Part shown: piece after piece, positions 24,983-31,525 of the stretch | Numbering within the stretch: the first letter of the stretch is position 1 | Layout: each line of letters opens with the position of its first letter | Assembly (NCBI GenBank): GCA_016283075.1 | Contig: JAEEMF010000072.1 | Coordinates: 1-31,525, forward strand | Source of the DNA: Bacilli bacterium | GTDB taxonomy: Bacteria > Bacillota_I > Bacilli_A > RF39 > UBA660 | DNA: 31,525 bases | Direction: 5' to 3' | Translations under genes and position numbers: made by a program | The notes under the pieces: generated by a model | Databases searched by the model: none | Seen by the model: only the letters and a program-made list of their open reading frames with translations | What the model was told of the DNA's origin: nothing

Positions 24983-25749
24983 ACTTCTCTTACAACAAAA
25001 TCAGTTAGTAATGCTGTTCCTCTAGAAAATTCTGCATCTAAATGGAAGACACTTCCATTAGTTGAAACATCTACTAGTGCAGTAAGTGTTTCATCAGCAT
25101 TACATTTTATTTTCCCTACCCAAGGTCTAATATATCTACATATTCCGTATGAAGGTTGACCAAAGGTTTCATAGCCAAATAAGAATAGATTCATAGCTTT
25201 TTGATCACCAGTTTCCTTAACATCATAAAGAACTCTAAATGTTATATGATATTTCTTACCACCTTCAAAATGAGCAGTAAGGTTTGGCCATACCATGCTT
25301 CTTTTTTGCATAGCATTCCACGAAACAATAGCATTTTTCTTAATAGCTAAATTATCTTTTATTTCAGAATCATTATTACTTATAGTCCTACAATCTTCAC
25401 TATAACATTTAACTGTATAATCTTTATATTTTAATTCAGAGAAATACATTTTTCCATTATACATAACAACTTCGCCATCAACTGGTTTTTCACCTTCTAA
25501 ACCTACTCCTTCACTTATTTCTTCAAGAGTAAATGTTCCGTTTTTATAGTCTTTATCGGTACCACTGATCATCTTAATAGCTATTTGTTTTTCAACTTCT
25601 TTTTTATATAAATCAGCATTAAGTTCTGCTGCTTTCTTTTTAGAGTGTTCAACCATTCCAGTAACACCTGGTATTGCTATTAATGAAATAATACCAAGTA
25701 TTAATATTACAGCTAATAGTTCTATTAAAGTAAAACCTTTTTTATTCAT
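24976..25749 (-). CDS. Prepilin-like surface protein with C-terminal beta-sandwich-like domain
   Basis: 257 residues. The start MNKKGFTLIELLAVIL is a class III (type IV pilin) leader: cleavage after Gly5, methylated Phe, Glu at +5, and a ~20-residue hydrophobic helix. A pilin-like helix and a Cys pair (KCYSEDC, possible disulfide) follow. The C-terminal ~130 residues are aromatic and strand-rich (HITFRVLYDV ... LLTDFVVREV), similar in layout to carbohydrate-binding or jelly-roll modules; this is inference. It follows the split prepilin-LRR gene by 7 nt and its leader is nearly identical to that gene's leader. It is probably exported and anchored by pilin machinery not present in this window. 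Confidence 0.85.
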   Translation of the reverse strand: MNKKGFTLIELLAVILILGIISLIAIPGVTGMVEHSKKKAAELNADLYKKEVEKQIAIKMISGTDKDYKNGTFTLEEISEGVGLEGEKPVDGEVVMYNGKMYFSELKYKDYTVKCYSEDCRTISNNDSEIKDNLAIKKNAIVSWNAMQKRSMVWPNLTAHFEGGKKYHITFRVLYDVKETGDQKAMNLFLFGYETFGQPSYGICRYIRPWVGKIKCNADETLTALVDVSTNGSVFHLDAEFSRGTALLTDFVVREVR

Positions 25750-25756
25750 AATACAC

Positions 25757-27046
25757 CTATCCTAGCCAGTTTACTGTAGGTGAACTAGGTGCCCCCCAAG
25801 GTGAACCTGTTACACTACCTTCTGGCTTATTAATATTTATTGTAGAAAGTTTATTACAATCTCTAAATATAGAAGTTTCCATAGTATTGATTCCACTACC
25901 AATATTTACTGTTTGAAGCTTAGCCATATTATGGAATGCATTAGCTCCAATAGAGGTAATATTATCTGGTATATTAAGTTCTGTTACTTGAGCCTTTTGG
26001 AATAAGAATCTATTTAAAAAAGTTAATCCTGATCCTATTTTTATTTCAGTAAGAGGACATCCAGCACATACATATTCTCCCATAGATGTAACCGAATCCG
26101 GAATAATAAATTTAGTAAGTCTTGAATTATAAAATGCCGCGTTATTAATAGTTGATATTTTATTTAAATCACCTAAATTAGATGTAGTAAGTTTATAAGT
26201 ATTATAAAAGGCATATGAACCTATCGTTTTAAGTGAATTAGGAAAATTAACACTAACTAAATTACTATTATAGAAAGTACCATATGATATCTTCTCAAGT
26301 CCTTCATTAAATACAACTGAAGAGATTTGTCTATTATCAAGGCTACCAAATGCATATGCTTCTATTACAGAAACAGATGAAGGAATAACAAGGTTCTCTA
26401 TTTGATTTACATAAAAAGCGTACTGACCTATTCTATAACAATTATTAGGTAATTTAACATATTTAATATTATTGTATGCAAAACTTCTCGGATAAATGAC
26501 TCTAATGTCATCATTTAATTCAACGCTTTCAAGTAGATTATTAGAAAATGCATAGTTACCTATATATTTTACATTTTCAAGATTAACTTTAGAAATATGA
26601 TTAAGTAAAAAAGCTCCTGATTTAATAGTTTCAACCTGTTTAGGAAGATATAGATTTTCAATGAGATTACCAGTAAAAGCCCCACTACCAATTTCAGTAA
26701 TATAATTACCAATATTTAACTGTTTAATGTTTCCGGCGTAAGCAAGTCCATTAGGTATCTTTGTTAAATACTTCGCGCGTGATAAATCTAAACTTTTTGC
26801 AGCAAATTTAAGCACATAGTCATCATCAACATTTGAATAATCAAACACAAAACTACAATAATTATAAGAATCCGAAGATTTTTTTTCGTATACTCCTGTA
26901 AATGTCTTTTTTAAAGTATTACTTTTATCATAGCAATTTGTTTGTTTTACAACAGTATTTTCCGGTAAAAGACGTACAAATATTTGTTCATCAGAATAAG
27001 ATGAATAATTAATATAAGAAGATGGCGCAGCAAAAGTTGTACCCAT
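25757..27046 (-). CDS. BspA-like leucine-rich repeat protein, 3' part of a prepilin-LRR gene split by a stop
   Basis: 429 residues from the first ATG, but the frame stays open upstream to 27175, directly after the prepilin stop at 27176. The frames are the same, so both parts are one gene broken by TAA. The 43 codons before this ATG encode the usual linker to the LRR region (CPKDIVVPESIDGKHVTK). About twelve BspA-type (LRR_5) units of ~23 residues follow (I..YAF...... / I.IP.SV..I), and the C-terminus ends GSPWGAPSSPTVNWLG, common in such surface proteins. The ATG at 27046 has no ribosome binding site. Without readthrough or repair this part is probably not made. Confidence 0.8.
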   Translation of the reverse strand: MGTTFAAPSSYINYSSYSDEQIFVRLLPENTVVKQTNCYDKSNTLKKTFTGVYEKKSSDSYNYCSFVFDYSNVDDDYVLKFAAKSLDLSRAKYLTKIPNGLAYAGNIKQLNIGNYITEIGSGAFTGNLIENLYLPKQVETIKSGAFLLNHISKVNLENVKYIGNYAFSNNLLESVELNDDIRVIYPRSFAYNNIKYVKLPNNCYRIGQYAFYVNQIENLVIPSSVSVIEAYAFGSLDNRQISSVVFNEGLEKISYGTFYNSNLVSVNFPNSLKTIGSYAFYNTYKLTTSNLGDLNKISTINNAAFYNSRLTKFIIPDSVTSMGEYVCAGCPLTEIKIGSGLTFLNRFLFQKAQVTELNIPDNITSIGANAFHNMAKLQTVNIGSGINTMETSIFRDCNKLSTININKPEGSVTGSPWGAPSSPTVNWLG

Positions 27047-27175
27047 ATTAAGAACATATGCATATATAAAAGGATTTCTATAAGAAAAAGCATAGTCAGC
27101 AAGTTTAGTTACGTGTTTACCATCAATACTTTCTGGTACAACAATATCTTTAGGACAACGATTATCTTCAAATTT

Positions 27176-27178
27176 TTA
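27176..27178 (-). other. In-frame TAA splitting the prepilin-LRR gene
   Basis: Minus-strand codons read Val-Thr-Ile-Thr-Gly-stop-Lys-Phe-Glu-Asp. In related proteins TITGY is the usual junction, so one base (TAT or TAC to TAA) would explain the stop. The frame is intact on both sides. Confidence 0.8.
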
Positions 27179-27664
27179 ACCAGTAATAGTAACCCCATCT
27201 TCGTTATCTTCATATAAGAAACACTGGATAGAACTTGCAGTTATACTATTATTATACTTTTCTAATTTAGGTGATGTTTCACCAAATAAAATAACTTCTA
27301 CTTTATCATCATCAAAATCTTTAAAAGCTTGATACTTATCTAATACAGCAGATATTGCTACATTACATTTATCATCTATATTTATTGTTCCAGAATCCGG
27401 TAGTTTTCCACTTATTTCAAGATTTAATCCTTGTACTACTCCGTCTACTATATTATATACACCAGAAATATCATTTTTAGATAGAAGTTCTGTAGTACAC
27501 TTTGTTTTAACTTCTTTAACTAAATTATTGGTTGATACTTCTAAACTACCTTTCTTAGATTGCTCTACTACTGCAGATACACTTGGTATTGCTATTAATG
27601 AAATTATTCCAAGTACAAGTATTACTGCAAGTAGTTCTATTAACGTAAATCCTTTTTTATTCAT
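27176..27664 (-). CDS. Prepilin-like N-terminal part of a split prepilin-LRR gene
   Basis: 162 residues ending at the in-frame TAA. The leader MNKKGFTLIELLAVIL and following hydrophobic helix are type IV prepilin-like. A short pilin-like domain with two Cys (KCT..., DKCNVAIS) ends in EDGVTITG, the common link to BspA-type LRRs. GGGTG lies just before the ATG, and a promoter lies upstream. As it stands the product is a short pilin-like protein lacking the 470-residue LRR region that follows in frame. The unbroken gene would have been 27664-25757 (635 residues). Confidence 0.85.
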   Translation of the reverse strand: MNKKGFTLIELLAVILVLGIISLIAIPSVSAVVEQSKKGSLEVSTNNLVKEVKTKCTTELLSKNDISGVYNIVDGVVQGLNLEISGKLPDSGTINIDDKCNVAISAVLDKYQAFKDFDDDKVEVILFGETSPKLEKYNNSITASSIQCFLYEDNEDGVTITG

Positions 27665-27696
27665 AATACACCCACTTACTCAACCCTATTATGGTA

Positions 27697-27726
27697 ATTA
27701 TACTACATTAAAACAACAAAAAACAA
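27697..27726 (-). promoter_or_regulatory. Promoter of the prepilin-LRR genes
   Basis: TTGTTT and TATAAT are separated by 18 nt on the minus strand, with a leader of about 26 nt. The -35 box overlaps the terminator of the upstream HTH gene. Confidence 0.65.
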
Positions 27727-27743
27727 TGTTTGAAACATTGTTT
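27715..27743 (-). terminator. Terminator of the lepA-HTH operon
   Basis: A 10-bp stem (AAACAATGTT / AACATTGTTT, loop TGA) overlaps the stop codon and is followed by a T run on the minus strand. Confidence 0.85.
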
Positions 27744-28353
27744 ATCTTAATTTATTTATATTAACTGGATTATTTTCATTTAGTTTATCTTTAATAATAT
27801 CAGCTATTTCTTTACCAAAGATATCTTCGATATAAGAACTTGTTAAGCAGTCATAGATATAACTTCTTTTTAAACCTGTCATTTTAGATAGTTTACCAAG
27901 TGAAGCATCTCCTACCGATAAGTAAAATGTAACAAGATCTCTTACAACTTTTTTCTTTTTCTCAAGACGTTCTTCATCTTGATTCCTATTAGATCCGCTA
28001 AATCTACCATTTTCACCTTTTAAACTATAATTATTAAGGAAAGAATTAATACCACCTTTTATATTGCCTTGCTGTTTATTATAGCGAAGAGCTTCCTGAA
28101 TTAATCTATATTCTTCAGGGCCAAAGGCAACACTAATTATTCCTTCTTCTTTCAAGTATCTTTGAACGCTGGATGATGAAATACCTGTTATTTTAGATAT
28201 ATCATCTATTGAGATAGAATAATTACTAGCTTCAAAACATAATACAGAGCATATTACTTTTCTTCTTTTTTCATCATCAAATATTTGATGATTAATTGTA
28301 GAATATTCTTTTACTAACTCTCTATATTTTCTAGTAACTTCAGATAATTCCAT
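27742..28353 (-). CDS. Double helix-turn-helix DNA-binding protein
   Basis: 203 residues with two similar halves. Each has a helix-turn-helix: ISIDDISKITG-ISSSSVQRYLK (about 46-68) and ASLGKLSKMTG-LKRSYIYDCLT (about 149-171). The second is followed by an IFGKEIADIIK segment whose counterpart in the first half is weaker. The halves are joined by a Gly/Asn/Ser-rich and then Lys-rich linker (LKGENGRFSGSNRNQDEERLEKKKK). The HTH cores resemble SpoIIID-type or sigma-like HTHs in general pattern, but I cannot name a family. It probably regulates transcription; targets are unknown. The ATG overlaps the lepA stop (TAATG), so it is translationally coupled to an elongation factor gene, an unusual partner. 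Confidence 0.82.
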   Translation of the reverse strand: MELSEVTRKYRELVKEYSTINHQIFDDEKRRKVICSVLCFEASNYSISIDDISKITGISSSSVQRYLKEEGIISVAFGPEEYRLIQEALRYNKQQGNIKGGINSFLNNYSLKGENGRFSGSNRNQDEERLEKKKKVVRDLVTFYLSVGDASLGKLSKMTGLKRSYIYDCLTSSYIEDIFGKEIADIIKDKLNENNPVNINKLR

Positions 28354-30158
28354 TATTTAGACTCTCCCTCCATAGAAAGTACTGAAAGGAATGCTTCTTG
28401 AGGAATTTCTACACTACCAACCATCTTCATACGTTTTTTACCTTCTTTTTGTTTTTCTAGTAGTTTTCTTTTTCTTGAAACGTCTCCACCATAACATTTA
28501 GCAAGCACATCTTTTCTTACTGCTTTAATAGTTTCTCTTGCTATTACTTTAGAACCAATACTTGCTTGAACTGGTACTTCAAATTGTTGTCTTGGAATAA
28601 GTTTTCTTAAGTTTTCTACTATAGCTTTACCTCTATAATATGCAAAATCTTTATGTACTATTAAACTTAAAGCATCTACTGATTCACCATTTAATAATAT
28701 ATCCATTTTTACTAGGTCAGATTTTTTATATCCGACTAATTCATAATCAAATGATGCATATCCTTTAGTATAACTTTTTAATTTATCAAAGAAGTCATAA
28801 ACTATTTCTGATAGTGGTATTTCATAATGAATATTTACTCTTGTAGGATCTAAATATTCCATTGATATATAAATACCTCTTTTATCTTGACATAGTTCCA
28901 TTATATTACCTATATAAGTACTTGGTACTAATATATTAGTTCTAATATATGGTTCTTCTATGTGATCTATTTTTTGTCTTTCTGGTAATTTAAATGGACT
29001 ATCTATTTTTTCTACTGTACCATCTGTTAAATATACATCATAAATAACTGATGGGCTTGTAGCAATAATCTCTATACCAAATTCTCTTTCAATTCTTTCT
29101 TCTATAATATCCATATGTAAAAGTCCTAAGAAACCACATCTAAAACCGAAACCAAGTGCTTTAGATGTTTCAGGTTGAAACTCTAGTGCAGCATCATTTA
29201 GTTTAAGTTTTTCAAGTGCTTCTCTTAGTTCTGGAAATTTACTTGATTCAAGTGGATATAATCCGCAGAATACCATAGGTTTCATTGGTTTATAACCTGG
29301 TACTTGTTCACTTGCTGGATTTTCAAGAAGTGTTACAGTATCTCCTACTTTAACATCATCTATATTTTTAATATTTGCTACTATAGCTCCTACTTCACCT
29401 GTTACAAGTTCTTTAACTTTCTTTTCCTTTGGAGTATGAACAAGAAGTTCTGTAACATCATAAGAAGCTCCTGTAGCCATCATCTTGATATTATCACCTA
29501 GTTTAATCTTACCATTAATAACTCTTACTAAAGCAACAATACCTCTATATGAATCATAATAACTATCAAATATTAAAGCTTGTAATTTATCATTATTATC
29601 TCCTTTAGGAGCTGGAACTTTTTCAATTATTTTTTCTACTAATTCTTTTATACCAATACCATTTTTAGCACTAGTAAGTACTATTTCATCTTCATCAAAT
29701 CCTAATGTATCCATAAGTTCTTTTTTAACTTTTTCAGGATCAGCATTAGGTAAATCTATTTTATTTATTACTGGTATAATTGTTAAATGATGATCAAGTG
29801 CTAAATAAAGATTAGCTAGTGTTTGTGCTTCAATTCCTTGCGCAGCATCTACAACAAGTATTGCTCCTTCACAAGCTGCTAAACTTCTAGATACTTCATA
29901 GTTAAAGTCTACATGACCCGGAGTATCAATTAGCTGAAGAACATAATCTTCACCATTATAGTTATATCCTAGCTGAACAGCATTTAATTTAATTGTAATT
30001 CCTCTTTCTCTTTCAAGGTCCATATTATCTAGTAATTGATCTTGCATTTCTCTTTTATCAATTGCTCCTGTTATTTCAAGGATTCTATCTGCAAGAGTAC
30101 TCTTACCATGATCTATATGAGCAATTATAGAGAAGTTTCTAATATTTGATTGCTTCAT
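28353..30158 (-). CDS. lepA: Elongation factor 4 (LepA)
   Basis: The 601-residue translational GTPase has the length expected for LepA, which binds stalled ribosomes and promotes back-translocation or assembly. GTPase motifs: AHIDHGKS (13-20), RERGITIK (G2), DTPGH (78-82) and NKID (132-135). LepA-specific features include GFRCGFLGLLHMDI and the C-terminal tail AKCYGGDVSRKRKLLEKQKEG. The start at 30158 (MKQSNIRNF) has AGGTG 6 nt upstream; an earlier GTG at 30167 overlaps that site and is rejected. It forms an operon with the HTH gene. Confidence 0.97.
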   Translation of the reverse strand: MKQSNIRNFSIIAHIDHGKSTLADRILEITGAIDKREMQDQLLDNMDLERERGITIKLNAVQLGYNYNGEDYVLQLIDTPGHVDFNYEVSRSLAACEGAILVVDAAQGIEAQTLANLYLALDHHLTIIPVINKIDLPNADPEKVKKELMDTLGFDEDEIVLTSAKNGIGIKELVEKIIEKVPAPKGDNNDKLQALIFDSYYDSYRGIVALVRVINGKIKLGDNIKMMATGASYDVTELLVHTPKEKKVKELVTGEVGAIVANIKNIDDVKVGDTVTLLENPASEQVPGYKPMKPMVFCGLYPLESSKFPELREALEKLKLNDAALEFQPETSKALGFGFRCGFLGLLHMDIIEERIEREFGIEIIATSPSVIYDVYLTDGTVEKIDSPFKLPERQKIDHIEEPYIRTNILVPSTYIGNIMELCQDKRGIYISMEYLDPTRVNIHYEIPLSEIVYDFFDKLKSYTKGYASFDYELVGYKKSDLVKMDILLNGESVDALSLIVHKDFAYYRGKAIVENLRKLIPRQQFEVPVQASIGSKVIARETIKAVRKDVLAKCYGGDVSRKRKLLEKQKEGKKRMKMVGSVEIPQEAFLSVLSMEGESK

Positions 30159-30175
30159 GAAAATCACCTATATGT

Positions 30176-30184
30176 ATTATATCA
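30176..30184 (-). promoter_or_regulatory. Extended -10 promoter of lepA
   Basis: TGATATAAT on the minus strand predicts a very short leader (about 11 nt) that just includes the ribosome binding site. Confidence 0.6.
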
Positions 30185-30213
30185 AAAAAGAAGTATTTTT
30201 CTACTCCTTTTTT
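30184..30213 (-). terminator. Terminator after the MBL hydrolase gene
   Basis: A 12-bp stem with one G-U pair (AAAAAAGGAGTA / TACTTCTTTTTT), loop of 6 nt, with a T run on the minus strand. Confidence 0.82.
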
Positions 30214-30215
30214 CT

Positions 30216-30746
30216 TTATTTAATAATATTATTTATATAATAATTATGCTCTTTTTCATAATCAAGAGTTGTTTTATCACCATGTCCTGGATAGATAGTA
30301 ACATTTTTATATTTACATATCTTTTTAAGACTTTCTCTCATTAATTTATCGTCTCCGCCAATATCAGTACGACCAATACTTCCTTTAAAGATAAAGTCTC
30401 CTACAAACATAGCATCTTCTTTTTCAAAATAGATACATACTGAGTCAAGTGTATGACCAGGAACATATATTACTTCAAAAGAAAATGGTCCGATAATATT
30501 ATTTCCTTCTTTCATAGAATAACGGTCATATACTTTAACATTATATTTATTTACTATATCATCAAGTGCTCCTACATGATCAAAATGATGATGAGTTATT
30601 ATTACTCCAAGTACATTTAATCCTGTAAGTTCTCTATCTATTTTATAAAATTCATCACCTGGATCTATTACTAAAGCATCATTACCACTTTTTAAAATAT
30701 AACAGTTAGTTTGTAATTCTCCTACTTTAATGATTTTTAAATCCAT
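30216..30746 (-). CDS. MBL-fold hydrolase (glyoxalase II-like)
   Basis: The 176-residue metallo-beta-lactamase-fold protein has metal ligands in THHHFDHVG (H52, H54, D56, H57), VPGHTLDSV, VGDFIFKGSIGRTD and YPGHG. Small proteins of this type hydrolyse thioesters such as S-lactoylglutathione or related conjugates; the substrate here is unknown. The start is the second nearby ATG (30746), 5 nt after GGAGG. The first ATG (30758) overlaps that ribosome binding site. It overlaps the previous gene by 20 nt, so translation is coupled. Confidence 0.9.
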   Translation of the reverse strand: MDLKIIKVGELQTNCYILKSGNDALVIDPGDEFYKIDRELTGLNVLGVIITHHHFDHVGALDDIVNKYNVKVYDRYSMKEGNNIIGPFSFEVIYVPGHTLDSVCIYFEKEDAMFVGDFIFKGSIGRTDIGGDDKLMRESLKKICKYKNVTIYPGHGDKTTLDYEKEHNYYINNIIK

Positions 30747-30987
30747 TAAATCCTCCATTTATATTATTAAATGCTTGCATACGTTCTCTTGTATTAGCAG
30801 CTTTAAATTCTCTATTACTTAAATTAACTTTAAAGTTATTTCCTTTAACACCAGTTCTAGCTTCATTTTGAGACATTCTAACTTCGTCTAAACTTCTTCT
30901 ACCACCGTCAGTATTATTAAACATTTTACTAGTTGTTGTAGCAGGAGTACCTCTTGATAAAAAGTTTTTACTAAAATTATTATCCAT
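30727..30987 (-). CDS. Hypothetical protein, 86 aa, between rnhB and the MBL hydrolase
   Basis: AAAGGA lies 8 nt before the ATG, one nt after the rnhB stop. The protein is small, basic and Asn/Arg-rich (SLDEVRMSQNEARTGVKG, LSNREFKAANTRERMQAF) with a Gly-Phe-Asn end. No signal peptide, membrane helix or known motif. It overlaps the following gene by 20 nt. The good ribosome binding site and tight packing support a real gene. Function unknown. Confidence 0.7.
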   Translation of the reverse strand: MDNNFSKNFLSRGTPATTTSKMFNNTDGGRRSLDEVRMSQNEARTGVKGNNFKVNLSNREFKAANTRERMQAFNNINGGFNGFKNH

Positions 30988-30988
30988 A

Positions 30989-31525
30989 TTATTTATTCCT
31001 TTCTAAATAATCTTTTACTGGGCCAAAAGTTCTTCTATACCCATCTATTATTCCATATTTATTTAAAGCTTCTATATGTGCTTTAGTAGGATATCCTTTA
31101 TGTTTATCAAAACCATACTGTGGATAAGTAAGAGCTACTTCATCCATCATTCTATCTCTTGTTACTTTAGCAAGTACACTTGCTGCTGCAATAGTAATAC
31201 TTTTAGCATCTCCTTTTATTATAGGAAGTACTTCTATATCAGTATTAAGCTTCATTGCATCAGTAATAACATAATCTACTTTTATTTTTCTTCTAACTTC
31301 ATTTAAAGCTATTGTCATAGCCTTACGGCTTGCTTCTAAAATATTTATTTCATCTATCTCTTTTGGAGATACTATTCCTACTGCCCAAGCAATACTATTT
31401 TCTTTTATATAATCAAAATATTTCTCTCTTTTCTTTTCTGTTAACTGCTTAGAATCAGTAAGGCCTTCTAGTTTAAAGTCTTCTGGGAGAACGCAACATC
31501 CTGCTACTACTGGGCCATAAAGAGG
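30989..31525 (-). CDS. rnhB: Ribonuclease HII (5' end outside window)
   Basis: The frame is open to the right edge; 178 residues are visible and the N-terminus is missing. The ATG at 31318 is internal, because conserved RNase HII sequence lies before it: YGPVVAGCCVLP, GLTDSKQLTEKKRE and WAVGIVSPKEIDEINIL. Further on are DAMKL (active-site Asp), SITIAAASVLAKVTRDRMM (Asp in TRD), and YGFDKHKGYPTKAH. RNase HII cuts the RNA strand at ribonucleotides in DNA. The first catalytic Asp-Glu pair (DEAGRG) would lie just outside the window. Likely first gene of rnhB-86aa-MBL. Confidence 0.95.
   Translation of the reverse strand, partial: PLYGPVVAGCCVLPEDFKLEGLTDSKQLTEKKREKYFDYIKENSIAWAVGIVSPKEIDEINILEASRKAMTIALNEVRRKIKVDYVITDAMKLNTDIEVLPIIKGDAKSITIAAASVLAKVTRDRMMDEVALTYPQYGFDKHKGYPTKAHIEALNKYGIIDGYRRTFGPVKDYLERNK

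Noticed and set aside
24976..27664. Frameshift as the cause of the split prepilin-LRR gene
   Set aside because: Both parts are in the same frame (129 nt, 43 codons, between the stop and the later ATG); a nonsense codon suffices.
30989..31318. A complete 109-aa gene starting at 31318
   Set aside because: The frame continues to the window edge with conserved RNase HII sequence, so this ATG is internal.

Overview
The window is a strongly AT-rich bacterial chromosome segment (A/T third positions, AGA for Arg, strong AAGGAGG-type ribosome binding sites, TATAAT boxes, many U-tailed hairpins). LTA-synthase-type sulfatase, yqeG-yqeH, ThyA of the Firmicute type, prepilin and BspA-like LRR proteins point to a low-GC Gram-positive (Bacillota), probably an uncultured gut-type Bacilli/RF39-like lineage. 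The lineage is inference. Trp is TGG, and every stop I read is TAA or TAG.

Layout: bases 1-16113 are all on the + strand and look like an accessory region. They hold three giant cytoplasmic paralogues. The first is cut by the left edge; the others are 1584 and 1709 aa. They share a divergent N-terminus, roughly 140-residue helical tandem repeats, and a very conserved C-terminal domain (DCCQ ... VAQSWVWRNKDVLCFDN ... G.ITIG.G.N). Between and after them are a 223-aa orphan protein, a protein resembling half of a ProA/aldehyde-dehydrogenase fold, two unrecognised helical proteins, and a four-helix membrane protein. Most of these units end in their own hairpin, and two unrelated genes share a 34-nt upstream element. 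This set is the best candidate for an undescribed system. Its function cannot be read from the sequence.

The + and - halves converge on a tRNA-Cys/tRNA-Gly pair (16219-16370, minus strand). Next to it lies an inverted, partly deleted copy of the tRNA-Gly 3' end, which may mark an old recombination point.

Bases 16421-31525 are all on the minus strand and mostly housekeeping. Read in the direction of transcription from the right edge they are: rnhB (cut by the edge), an 86-aa orphan and an MBL hydrolase; lepA with a coupled double-HTH regulator; a prepilin-LRR gene split by one in-frame TAA and followed by a second prepilin; hemW; thyA-tmk; yqeG-yqeH; a HerA-like ATPase; and an LTA-synthase-family protein. 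Promoters here are mainly extended -10 boxes placed very close to the start codons.
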